DNA of 64,000 nucleotides from Taklimakanibacter sp050246735. GTDB taxonomy: Bacteria > Pseudomonadota > Alphaproteobacteria > Rhizobiales > Aestuariivirgaceae. Position 1 is the first letter of the stretch, and every line of letters starts with the position of its first letter. The stretch lies in contig JBFWVM010000009.1 of NCBI GenBank assembly GCA_050246735.1, forward strand, positions 124,001 to 188,000. The letters run 5' to 3'. Positions 36,398-44,900 of the stretch are shown piece by piece. The position numbers and the translations under genes were made by a program. The notes below the pieces were generated by a model that was given only the letters and a program-made list of their open reading frames with translations, did no database searches and was not told the origin of the DNA.

Positions 36398-37675
36398 CTA
36401 GCTCAGCGCATCGCGCAGCCGGTAGAACAGCATCGCGGCGACGAGGAGGGGGGTGCGGACCGGCCCGCCCGGGAACGGCAGGTGCTTGACCCGGGCCAGG
36501 AGGTCGAAGCGCTCCGACTGGCCCTTGACGCATTCGGCCATCAGCTTCCCATACATGCCGGCAAGCGCCACGCCCTGGCCCGAATAGCCATGCGCGTAAT
36601 AGATGTTGGAGGCGAGCCTGCCGCAGTCGGGGATGCGGTTGGAGGTGATGGCGATATAGCCGCCCCAGGCGTGATCGATCCTGACGTCCTTGAGCTGCGG
36701 AAAGACCGACAGCATGCGCGGCCGCATGTAGCCGCCGAGATTGGGCGGCTCGAGCGTCGAATAGCTGGCGCGTCCGCCGAAGAGGAGGCGCCTGTCCCCG
36801 GTCAGGCGGAAATAGTCGACGATGAAATTCGTGTTGGCGACCGCATCGTCGTCGCGGATGAGCGATTTCGCCCGGTTCTCGCCCAGGGGTTCGGTCGCGA
36901 CGATATAGCTCGTGACCGGCATGATGCGCCCATAGAGCTCGGGGATCATCCGCCCGACATAGGCATTGCAGCCGACGATCACGAACCGGGCGCGGACTTT
37001 CCCCCGGCTTGTGCGCGCCGTGGCGGTGGGCCCCTGATCGATGTCGAGGACGGCCGAATTCTCGAAGATCCGGGCGCCCGCGGCGACGGCCGCCCCGGCC
37101 AGGCCCAGGCAATAGTTGAGCGGATGGAAATGACCGGCGCCCCCTTCGCGCAAGGCGCCGTGATAGACGGTGGTACCGAGGCGCGCCTCGAGCTCGGCCT
37201 TGCTCAGGATCTCCGTGTCGCCATAGCCGAGCGCGTCCCATTCGTCCTTCCATGCCCGCAGGTCGTCGAACTGCCCGGGCTTGGGGATCGCATGCAGGTA
37301 GCCCCATTTGAGGTCGCACTCGATCGCGTATTTGCCGATGCGCTCGACGATGAGCGTCTTGGCCTCTTCGGCGATCCGGAAGCATTTGAGCGCGTCTTCC
37401 TTGCCGAGCTGCGCCTCGATGCGCTGCTGGCCCGGCGAGAAGCCGGTGCAGATCTGTCCGCCATTGCGTCCCGACGCGCCATGGCCGACCTGGCGGGCCT
37501 CCAGGACGACGACCTTGTAGCCCGCTTCGGCAAGCTCCAGGGCCGCGGAAAGGCCGGTGAACCCGGCGCCGATGACGCAGATGTCGGCGGTAACCTCGCC
37601 CGTCAGGCTGGGTTGCGGAGGGAAGGGATGGGCGGAGGCCTGGTAATAGGATTTCGCATCGATGGAAGCCGGCAT
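36398..37675 (-). CDS. puuB: FAD-dependent oxidoreductase, gamma-glutamylputrescine oxidase type
   Basis: A 425-residue DAO-family flavoenzyme. The FAD-binding GxGxxG motif is GAGFTGLSAALELAEAG at 36-52, followed by the conserved ASGRNGGQI block that precedes the flavin. In the Puu pathway PuuB oxidises gamma-glutamylputrescine to the aldehyde with H2O2 release. The start at 37675 is preferred over an upstream ATG because GAGGG sits close by and the divergent puuA-like gene needs promoter space. Other amine or amino-acid oxidases of this family cannot be excluded; the context favours PuuB. Confidence 0.82.
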   Translation of the reverse strand: MPASIDAKSYYQASAHPFPPQPSLTGEVTADICVIGAGFTGLSAALELAEAGYKVVVLEARQVGHGASGRNGGQICTGFSPGQQRIEAQLGKEDALKCFRIAEEAKTLIVERIGKYAIECDLKWGYLHAIPKPGQFDDLRAWKDEWDALGYGDTEILSKAELEARLGTTVYHGALREGGAGHFHPLNYCLGLAGAAVAAGARIFENSAVLDIDQGPTATARTSRGKVRARFVIVGCNAYVGRMIPELYGRIMPVTSYIVATEPLGENRAKSLIRDDDAVANTNFIVDYFRLTGDRRLLFGGRASYSTLEPPNLGGYMRPRMLSVFPQLKDVRIDHAWGGYIAITSNRIPDCGRLASNIYYAHGYSGQGVALAGMYGKLMAECVKGQSERFDLLARVKHLPFPGGPVRTPLLVAAMLFYRLRDALS

Positions 37676-37760
37676 GATCCCTCGACCAATGCCAAGCCCT
37701 GTTTCCTCCGTCAAGAAGCCCGGCTAAGGTAGGGCGTTGCAACGATTTTCACAGGGTATC

Positions 37761-39110
37761 ATGTCGCAATCGAAATTCGAGGAATGGATCGCTGAGCGCC
37801 GGATCAGCGAGGTGGAATGCCTGGTGGCCGACATGTCCGGAACGGCCCGGGGGAAGATCCTTCCTCCTTCGAAGTTTTTGAAGGGAAACAAGTCGCGCGG
37901 CCTGCGCATTCCGGAAGAGGTCTTCACCCTGACCATCAACGGCCGCTATGTGTGGGAGACGTCGGCCGTCAGCGATGCCGCCATCGACATCTACCTGCAG
38001 CCGGATTTCAACACCATGAGGCTGGTGCCCTGGTACAAGGAGCCGACCGCCGAGGTGATCTGCGACGCCTTCCATCTCAACGACGAGCCGGTCGTGATCT
38101 CGCCGCGTCATGTGCTCAAGCGCGTGCTCGACCTGTACAAGGAGAAGGGCTGGCGTCCGGTCGTCGCCCCCGAGCTCGAATTCTACCTGGTCAAGCGCAA
38201 CATCGACCCCGACTACCCGCTCGAGGCGGCGGTCGGCCGCTCCGGGCGCAAGGAGGCGGGCGGGCAGGCCTACGGCATCGACGCCGCCAACGACTTCGAT
38301 CCGATCGTCGAGGACATCTACGACTTCTGCGAAGCGCAGGAGCTCGACGTCGACACGCTGAGCCACGAGAGCGGCCCGGCCCAGCTCGAGATCAATTTCA
38401 ATCACGGCGATCCGCTCGAGCTCGCCGACCAGGTGTTCCTGTTCAAGCGCACCGTGCGCCAGGCGGCGCTGAAGCACGACATGTACGCGACCTTCATGGC
38501 CAAGCCGCACGAGAACGAGCCCGGCTCGTCGATGCATATCCACCAGTCGGTCATGGACGCGAGGACGGGCAGGAACGTCTTCGCAGGCCGGGACGGCAAG
38601 CCGTCCAAGCTGTTCCTCGCCCATATCGCCGGCCTGCAGCGCTATCTCGCCGCCGGCCTGCCGTTCGCCGCGCCCAATGTCAATTCCTATCGCAGGCTGG
38701 TCCCCGAATCCGACGCGCCGACCAATGTCCACTGGGCCATCGACAACCGCACGGTGTCGCTCAGGGTGCCGTCGTCCGATCCGTCGAACCTGCGGGTCGA
38801 GAACCGCGTGCCGGGAGCCGATGCCAATCCCTATCTCGCTTTCGCGGCCTCGCTCGCTTGCGGCTATCTCGGCATGGTCGAGCGGCTGAAGCCTTCCGAC
38901 CCTGTCGAAGGCTCGGCCTACCGCTATGCCCACACCTTGCCGATCAGCCTCGATGAGGCGCTCGACAAGCTCAACTACACCAAGTCGTTCAAGCACGTTC
39001 TGGGCGAGAAATTCGTCGAGGCCTTCCAGGACGTCAAGCACGAGGAGATGCAGCATTACCGCCGCGTCATCAGCTCGTGGGAGCGCGAATATCTCCTGCT
39101 CAACGTGTGA
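37761..39110 (+). CDS. puuA: Glutamine-synthetase-family enzyme, gamma-glutamylputrescine synthetase type
   Basis: A 449-residue GS-fold ligase. The beta-grasp N-terminus and catalytic domain are present, with the metal/glutamate residues in APELEFYLV, SGPAQLEINF, NEPGSSMHIHQS and the arginine loop NLRVENRVPGADANPYLAFAA. PuuA joins glutamate to putrescine with ATP, opening the gamma-glutamylated degradation route. It is divergent from the PuuB-like gene, 85 bases apart, so one regulatory region probably serves both. ATG at 37761 is preferred to the TTG at 37737 because CAGGG precedes it. Substrate call rests on context. Confidence 0.85.
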   Translation: MSQSKFEEWIAERRISEVECLVADMSGTARGKILPPSKFLKGNKSRGLRIPEEVFTLTINGRYVWETSAVSDAAIDIYLQPDFNTMRLVPWYKEPTAEVICDAFHLNDEPVVISPRHVLKRVLDLYKEKGWRPVVAPELEFYLVKRNIDPDYPLEAAVGRSGRKEAGGQAYGIDAANDFDPIVEDIYDFCEAQELDVDTLSHESGPAQLEINFNHGDPLELADQVFLFKRTVRQAALKHDMYATFMAKPHENEPGSSMHIHQSVMDARTGRNVFAGRDGKPSKLFLAHIAGLQRYLAAGLPFAAPNVNSYRRLVPESDAPTNVHWAIDNRTVSLRVPSSDPSNLRVENRVPGADANPYLAFAASLACGYLGMVERLKPSDPVEGSAYRYAHTLPISLDEALDKLNYTKSFKHVLGEKFVEAFQDVKHEEMQHYRRVISSWEREYLLLNV

Positions 39111-39174
39111 CGCCATTGCCTGAATCGACGAGATTGCCGATGATGGCGCCGGGAACCGTTTCGGAGGCCGGATC

Positions 39175-40803
39175 ATGACATCACGGCGCGCGCTCGCCGC
39201 GCTGGCGTTCATCGTGGCGCTGGTTTTCGCCATGCCGGCGCTCGCCGGCAAGGGCGATCGCTCTCCAGGTCCCTCCTATGGCGACATGACGTCGTCGATC
39301 GCGCTCGTGCTCGACACTCCCGGGCGCCTCGAATTGCCGCTCGAGCGCATCCGGCCGGCGCTGAAGGCGCATTATGTCGACAATCGCGGCACCATCTATT
39401 GGGTCGGCACCGGGCGGATGACGCCCTTCATCCAGCGGCTGCTCGATGCCGAGGACGACGGGCTGAACCCGGCGGACTATCCGATCGACACGCTGATCGA
39501 CCTGCGCGATGGGCTCGCCGACCACGACCCGGTGAGCGCCGCGAGAGCCGAGCTCTATTTCTCCGCCTTCTTCGTCGCCTATGCGTCCGATCTCAAGACC
39601 GGACGCGTCATTCCCCAGAAGGTCGATCCCCGGCTCTTCCGCAGCCGCAAGACGGTCGATCCCCTGCGCATCCTTGCCGATATGAACAGGTATCGCGCGC
39701 CGACGCAGTACCTGAACGTATTCGAGCCGAAGAACCCGCAATATCAGGCGCTGAAGAAGCTCCTGCGGGGATATCGCGGCCTCGAGGAGAAGGGTGGCTG
39801 GGGCACTATCCCGCCGGGCGAGAACCTCAAGCCCGGAATGACCAGCCCGCGGGTGGCCGAGGTGCGCCGGCTGCTCGCCGCCACCGGCGACTATGAATGG
39901 CGCAGCCCCGGCGATCCCGACTTCTACGACGAGCAGCTCGCCATCGGCGTGAAGCGCTTCCAGGCCAGGCACGGGCTCGAGGCCAAGGGGCTCATCGGCA
40001 AGCAGACGATCATCGCCATGAATATTCCGGTCGCGGAGCGCGTGCGCCAGATCATGCTCAACATGGAGCGCTGGCGCTGGCTGCCTGAAGATCTCGGCGA
40101 CTATTATTTCCTGGTCAACATCGCCGCCTTCGAACTGCAGCGCATAGAGGCCAACACCATCATCGACCGCATAGCGACGGTGGTGGGCGCGCCGGCGACC
40201 CAGACCCCGGAATTCTCCGACGAGCTCGAATATGTCGAGTTCAATCCGACCTGGACGGTGCCTTACAGCATAGCCACCAAGGAGATGCTGCCGCGGCTGC
40301 GCCGCAACCCTTACGCCTATGCGGCCGACTTCGAGGTTTTCGTGGGCGGCAAGCTCGCCTCGTGGGGCGCCATCGACTGGTCGGCCTATGGGCCTGGCAA
40401 CTTCCCCTTCACCTTCCGCCAGAAACCGGGACCGAAGAACGCCCTGGGCAAGGTCAAGTTCATGATGCCCAACAGGCACAATATCTATCTCCACGACTCG
40501 CCGGCCAAGGACAAGTTTCTCCACACGGCGAGGGCGTTCAGCCATGGCTGCATCCGGCTGTCGCGCCCGGTCGCCCTGGCCTATGCGCTGGCCCCCGATC
40601 TCGCCGGCTGGTCGAAGGCGAAGATGGATGCCGTCTGGGCCGGCGGCAAGACCACGCGGGCATCGCTCACCCACCACATACCGGTGCATCTCATCTATGG
40701 CACGGCGTTCAAGGGCGATGCCGGCATGATCGAATTCCGCCCCGACGTCTATGGCCGCGACCGCAAGCTCTACAACGCGCTCTTCGGCCGCCCGACGTCA
40801 TGA
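39175..40803 (+). CDS. L,D-transpeptidase (YcbB/LdtD type)
   Basis: A 542-residue periplasmic enzyme that forms 3-3 cross-links in peptidoglycan. A signal peptide covers residues 1-24 (ending MPALAG). A YcbB-type N-terminal scaffold domain follows, then a peptidoglycan-binding helical domain around 215-285 (GMTSPRVAEVRRLLAATGDY...FQARHGLEAKGLIG). The YkuD catalytic domain covers about 310-500, with the HDSPAKDKF segment and Cys459 in SHGCIRLS. Length agrees with the large YcbB group. The ribosome site CGGAGG supports the start. It stands alone. Confidence 0.93.
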   Translation: MTSRRALAALAFIVALVFAMPALAGKGDRSPGPSYGDMTSSIALVLDTPGRLELPLERIRPALKAHYVDNRGTIYWVGTGRMTPFIQRLLDAEDDGLNPADYPIDTLIDLRDGLADHDPVSAARAELYFSAFFVAYASDLKTGRVIPQKVDPRLFRSRKTVDPLRILADMNRYRAPTQYLNVFEPKNPQYQALKKLLRGYRGLEEKGGWGTIPPGENLKPGMTSPRVAEVRRLLAATGDYEWRSPGDPDFYDEQLAIGVKRFQARHGLEAKGLIGKQTIIAMNIPVAERVRQIMLNMERWRWLPEDLGDYYFLVNIAAFELQRIEANTIIDRIATVVGAPATQTPEFSDELEYVEFNPTWTVPYSIATKEMLPRLRRNPYAYAADFEVFVGGKLASWGAIDWSAYGPGNFPFTFRQKPGPKNALGKVKFMMPNRHNIYLHDSPAKDKFLHTARAFSHGCIRLSRPVALAYALAPDLAGWSKAKMDAVWAGGKTTRASLTHHIPVHLIYGTAFKGDAGMIEFRPDVYGRDRKLYNALFGRPTS

Positions 40804-40933
40804 GTCCGGTGCTCAAGACCGCCCTGTAGCCGCCGGCGTCGCCGACATTCTCGGAGCGCCTCTTAGGCCCCCTTTCCCTATCCACGAACCGGATCCCCCT
40901 GATCGCTCGGGCAAGCGATTAACGTTCTGTACC

Positions 40934-40962
40934 TTTACAAAGATGTTCTAAACGTCTATTTA
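40934..40962 (+). promoter_or_regulatory. Promoter of the XRE-hyf operon
   Basis: TTTACA (40934-40939) and TATTTA (40957-40962) with an exact 17-base spacer lie in a locally AT-rich stretch, unusual for this genome. The motif GTTCT occurs at 40924-40928 and 40945-40949 and the related GTCTA at 40955-40959, which may be regulator sites. No other promoter is seen before hyfB. Confidence 0.6.
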
Positions 40963-40995
40963 ACTGCTCAACACCGAATTTATGGGGGGTGAAGC

Positions 40996-41241
40996 ATGAT
41001 CACTGCGGGACAGATGCGCGCCGCACGCGCGCTCCTTGCTCTGGATCAACGCAATCTGGCCGAACGGACAGGGCTTTCACTTCCGACGATCCAGAGGATG
41101 GAAGCCAGCGGAGGCGTCATTCGCGGCAACGTCGATTCACTCATGAAGCTGATCGCCGGGCTCGAGGCCGCCGGCATCGAGCTCATCGGCGAGGGGGCGG
41201 CCAGTTCAGGCGGGGGCCGGGGGGTCCGGCTGAAGTATTGA
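40996..41241 (+). CDS. Small XRE-family helix-turn-helix regulator
   Basis: An 81-residue DNA-binding protein. The helix-turn-helix is at about residues 3-36 (GQMRAARALLALDQRNLAER, then SLPTIQRME). The rest is short, so there is no sensor domain. GGGGGGTGAAG precedes the ATG. It ends 52 bases before hyfB on the same strand and probably shares its transcript, suggesting it controls the hyf genes and itself. Such short XRE proteins are common in alphaproteobacteria, so a local role is inferred only. Confidence 0.85.
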   Translation: MITAGQMRAARALLALDQRNLAERTGLSLPTIQRMEASGGVIRGNVDSLMKLIAGLEAAGIELIGEGAASSGGGRGVRLKY

Positions 41242-41293
41242 GGATGCCGCCCGTGAACAGAGCTCCGCAAACGCGTCGGCCATAGGGGAAGCA

Positions 41294-43291
41294 ATGCCGG
41301 TCGTCTTGGCGTGCATTGCAGGATTGCTGGGCCTTTCCGGCCTGGCGCTCATTCTGGCCGGCCGCCGGGCCGCCACGCCGGTCATTTACGGCGCCTGCCT
41401 GGCGGTCTCGGCTTTGATCTGCGCGCTCGCCGTTCTGTCCATCGGGCACGCGCCGTCGGTCGCCTCGTTTCCGTTGGCGCTTCCCTGGCTTGGCGCGTAT
41501 TTCCGCCTCGATCCGCTCGCCTGCGCCTTTCTGGCCATCATCAATTTCGGCTCCGCGGGCGCATCCTTCTACGCTTTGGGCTACGGGCGGCACGAAGCCG
41601 AGCCCGCCCGGGTCCTTGCCTTCTATCCGGCCTTTCTCGCGGCCATGAACCTTGTGGTCGTCGCCGACGATGCCTACAGCTTTCTGTTCTCGTGGGAGTT
41701 GATGTCGCTCACCTCCTGGGCGCTCGTGATGGTGCGGCATCGCTCGGAAAAGACGGCCTATGCCGGGCTCGTCTACCTGATCATGGCGAGCTTCGGCACG
41801 TTTGCGCTGCTGTTCGCTTTCGGGCTGCTGGCGGGCGTGCACGGCGACTATGCCTTCGATGCGATCCGCGCATACCAGCTCTCGCCCGGGCTGGCCGCGC
41901 TGGCGCTCGCTCTGGCGGTTGTCGGTGCCGGGTCCAAGGCAGGTCTGGTTCCGCTGCATGTCTGGCTGCCGCTCGCCCATCCGGCCGCGCCGAGCCATGT
42001 TTCGGCATTGATGAGCGGCGTGATGACGAAGGTCGCCATCTATGCCTTCATCCGCATCGCCTTCGACCTGATGGGGGAGCCGAACTGGTGGTGGAGCCTG
42101 CCGGCGCTCGTCCTCGGCGGCGCGACGGCCGCGGTCGGGGTGCTTTACGCGCTGATGGAAACCGATCTGAAGCGCGTGCTCGCCTACAGCACCATCGAGA
42201 ATGTCGGCATAATCTTCATCGCGATCGGCCTCGCCCAGGCCTTCAGGGCCGACGGCCTCGACGCCGCCGCCGCGCTGGCATTGACCGCGGGTCTGTTCCA
42301 CAGCCTCAATCACATGCTGTTCAAAAGCACCCTGTTCTTCGGCGCGGGAACGGTGATCGTGGCGACCGGCGAGCAGGACATGGAACGGCTGGGCGGCCTG
42401 ATCCATCGCATGCCGGTCTCCTCCGCCGCGTTCCTCGTGGCCAGCATGGCCATCTCCGCCCTGCCGCCGTTCAATGGCTTCGCGTCGGAATGGCTGATCT
42501 TCCAGAGCATCCTGGTCAGCCCGCAATTGCCGCAGATGGGATTGAAGCTGCTGGTGCCCGCCATTGGCGTGCTGCTTGCTCTCGCCGCCGCCTTTGCCGC
42601 CGCCTGTTTCGTCCGCGCTTTCGGTGCGACCTATCTCGGCCGCGCGCGAACGCAAGCCGCCGCCGGGGCCGTGGAAGCCGATCGCTGGTCGCTCGCCGCC
42701 ATGCTCGTCTGCGCCGGCTTCTGTCTGCTGGCCGGGCTGTTTCCGGGACTTGTGATCGACTGGCTGCGGCCGGTCACGGCCGCGCTTGTTTCAGAGCCGA
42801 TGCCGGTGCAGGCCGACGATCCATGGCTGTCGATCGTGCCGGTGTCGGCAAGCCGCAGCTCGTATAACGGCCTGCTGCTGTTCGGCTTCGTCACGATCGC
42901 GGCCTGCCTCGCCGCCGTGACGGTCCACCGCTTCGCCTCCCGATCCGTACGCCGGGCGCCGTTCTGGGATTGCGGCTATCCGGGCCTCGGCGTCGCCGCG
43001 CAATACTCCGCCACCAGCCTGGCACAGCCCATAAGGCGGGTGTTCGCGGATGTCGTATTCGCCGCGCACGAACGGGTCGAGATGCCGCCCCCCGGCGACC
43101 TGCGGCCGGCGATCCTGCGGAGGTTCCTGCTCGACCCGGTCTGGGCGTTCATCTATGCGCCGGCGGCGAATGCCGTGGACGCCGCGGCAACGCTGCTCAA
43201 TCAGGTCCAGTTCCTGACGATCCGGCGCTACCTCGGCTTCGTGTTCATCGCGCTCATCGTCCTTCTGGTGGTTCTCGCGCTATGGGGATGA
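41294..43291 (+). CDS. hyfB: Hydrogenase-4-like subunit B (antiporter-like membrane subunit)
   Basis: A 665-residue membrane protein of the NuoL/MrpA family in the HyfB/HycC branch, with about 16 helices. It keeps the core proton-channel residues: Glu in FSWELMSLTSWALV and lysines in AGSKAGLVPLHVWLP and METDLKRVLAYSTIEN. In related complexes this subunit moves protons or sodium across the inner membrane. It begins the hyfBCEFGI set; the next gene starts inside its stop (ATGA). The AGGGGAAGC ribosome site supports the start. Confidence 0.93.
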   Translation: MPVVLACIAGLLGLSGLALILAGRRAATPVIYGACLAVSALICALAVLSIGHAPSVASFPLALPWLGAYFRLDPLACAFLAIINFGSAGASFYALGYGRHEAEPARVLAFYPAFLAAMNLVVVADDAYSFLFSWELMSLTSWALVMVRHRSEKTAYAGLVYLIMASFGTFALLFAFGLLAGVHGDYAFDAIRAYQLSPGLAALALALAVVGAGSKAGLVPLHVWLPLAHPAAPSHVSALMSGVMTKVAIYAFIRIAFDLMGEPNWWWSLPALVLGGATAAVGVLYALMETDLKRVLAYSTIENVGIIFIAIGLAQAFRADGLDAAAALALTAGLFHSLNHMLFKSTLFFGAGTVIVATGEQDMERLGGLIHRMPVSSAAFLVASMAISALPPFNGFASEWLIFQSILVSPQLPQMGLKLLVPAIGVLLALAAAFAAACFVRAFGATYLGRARTQAAAGAVEADRWSLAAMLVCAGFCLLAGLFPGLVIDWLRPVTAALVSEPMPVQADDPWLSIVPVSASRSSYNGLLLFGFVTIAACLAAVTVHRFASRSVRRAPFWDCGYPGLGVAAQYSATSLAQPIRRVFADVVFAAHERVEMPPPGDLRPAILRRFLLDPVWAFIYAPAANAVDAAATLLNQVQFLTIRRYLGFVFIALIVLLVVLALWG

Positions 43292-44238
43292 CGGCCGCCT
43301 TCGCAGCCCAGCTCGGGCAGATGCTGCTGGTCCTGGCGCTTGCTCCGGCGCTGACCGGTGTCACGCGCAAGATGAAGGCGCGGCTGCAGCGTCGGATCGG
43401 GCCGTCCGTGTTCCAGCCCTATCGCGACCTGAGACGCCTGTTCGGCAAGGAGGTCGTTCTTGCGGACGGCAGTTCCTGGCTCTTCCGCGTTGCGCCCTAT
43501 CTGGTCTTTGCAGCCACCTGGGTCGCGGCGGCGCTCGTCCCGACGTTCCGGACCGGGCTGCTCTTCAGCTGGACGGGCGACCTGATCGCCATCGTGGCGC
43601 TTCTGGGCGCCGCGCGCTTCCTTCAAGCCGTCGCGGCCCTCGATACCGGAACCAGCTTTGGCGGCATCGGCGTCAGCCGCGAGATCATGATCGCCTCGCT
43701 GGCCGAGCCGGCGATGATCATGGTCGTGTTCACGGTCGCCCTCGTCGCCGGCTCGACGCAGTTGTCGAGCATTGCCGAGTTCATGGCGGACGCCGGCGGT
43801 CTGCGCGTGTCGCTCGCCATGGCGCTGGTCGCCCTCATCATCATCGCTCTCGCGGAAAACGCGCGCATCCCCGTCGACAATCCGGCCACGCACCTCGAAG
43901 TGACGATGGTCCACGAGGCGATGGTTCTCGAATATTCGGGCCGCCATCTCGCGATGATCGAATGGGCGGCGTCGCTGAAGCTGCTCTTCCATATTTCGGT
44001 CATCGCCTGCATTTTCTTCCCGTTCGGGCTGATCACCGACGGCGCCGGGGCGCTGGCATATGCGGCTTCTCTCCTCGGCTACCTCCTGAAGCTGATCGTC
44101 GCATGCCTCCTGCTGGCGGTCCTTGAGACCGCCATCGCGAAGATGCGCGTGTTTCGCGTTCCCAACCTGCTCGGGATCGCCCTGATGCTCGGTCTCCTGG
44201 GGGCGCTGCTCCTGTTCATTTCGGGGAGTGGGGTCTGA
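43288..44238 (+). CDS. hyfC: Hydrogenase-4-like subunit C (NuoH-like membrane subunit)
   Basis: A 316-residue membrane protein of the NuoH/HycD family that anchors the peripheral arm. Key features are RRIGPSVFQPYRDLRRLFGKE near the N-terminus (the quinone/cluster-facing loop) and AENARIPVDNPATHLEVTMVHEAMVLEYSG, which carries the conserved acidic residues at the junction. The ATG at 43288 overlaps the hyfB stop; an ATG two codons earlier is possible. Its stop overlaps the hyfE start (TGATG). Confidence 0.94.
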   Translation: MTAAFAAQLGQMLLVLALAPALTGVTRKMKARLQRRIGPSVFQPYRDLRRLFGKEVVLADGSSWLFRVAPYLVFAATWVAAALVPTFRTGLLFSWTGDLIAIVALLGAARFLQAVAALDTGTSFGGIGVSREIMIASLAEPAMIMVVFTVALVAGSTQLSSIAEFMADAGGLRVSLAMALVALIIIALAENARIPVDNPATHLEVTMVHEAMVLEYSGRHLAMIEWAASLKLLFHISVIACIFFPFGLITDGAGALAYAASLLGYLLKLIVACLLLAVLETAIAKMRVFRVPNLLGIALMLGLLGALLLFISGSGV

Positions 44239-44900
44239 TGTCGTCGCTGGCCTTCGACGTCGCGCATATGTTCGCAGGCGGTCTCGTCCTCGTCAGCTTC
44301 CTGATGCTCTACCAGGACAGGCTGCTGCCCCTCATCAACGTGCTGGCGCTGCATTCTCTCATCCTGGCGCTGTCCGTCGCCTGGCAGGCGCACATCCAGG
44401 ACAAGCCGGACCTCTATGTGACCGCGCTGATCGCGCTGGGCTTCAAGTGCATCGTCATCCCGATGGCCCTTCGGCGCATGATCGTGCGCATGGGATTGCA
44501 TCGCGAGATCGAGGTCGCCGTCGGCACCGGCCTGACGATGCTCGCCGGCATCGGGCTCGTCGCTCTGTCGATGGATCTCATGCTGCGGGCCACGGCCGGC
44601 GCCAACCTTCTCGTCCGCGAGGATGTCGCTCTTGCGCTCTCCGTCGTGCTTCTCGGCTTGCTCATGATGGTCACCCGGCGCAATGCCGTCAGCCAGGTGA
44701 TCGGGTTCATGTCGATCGAGAACGGATTGATCCTCGCCGGCACCGGCGCGCTCGGCATGCCGCTCGTCGTCGAGATCAGCATTGCCTTCTCCATCCTGAT
44801 CGCCTTCATCGTCATCGGGATCTTTCTGTTCCGCATCCGGGAACGGTTCGACACCGTCGATCTCCAGGCGCTCGACCGTTTCCGCGGGGAGCGTCGATGA
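44238..44900 (+). CDS. hyfE: Hydrogenase-4-like subunit E (NuoK-like membrane subunit)
   Basis: A 220-residue protein with six or seven helices. The C-terminal half resembles NuoK (RNAVSQVIGFMSIENGLILAG, with the channel Glu), and the N-terminal half is the extra region typical of HyfE. It sits between HyfC and HyfF in the membrane arm. The start overlaps the hyfC stop, and its own stop overlaps the hyfF start. Confidence 0.93.
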   Translation: MSSLAFDVAHMFAGGLVLVSFLMLYQDRLLPLINVLALHSLILALSVAWQAHIQDKPDLYVTALIALGFKCIVIPMALRRMIVRMGLHREIEVAVGTGLTMLAGIGLVALSMDLMLRATAGANLLVREDVALALSVVLLGLLMMVTRRNAVSQVIGFMSIENGLILAGTGALGMPLVVEISIAFSILIAFIVIGIFLFRIRERFDTVDLQALDRFRGERR

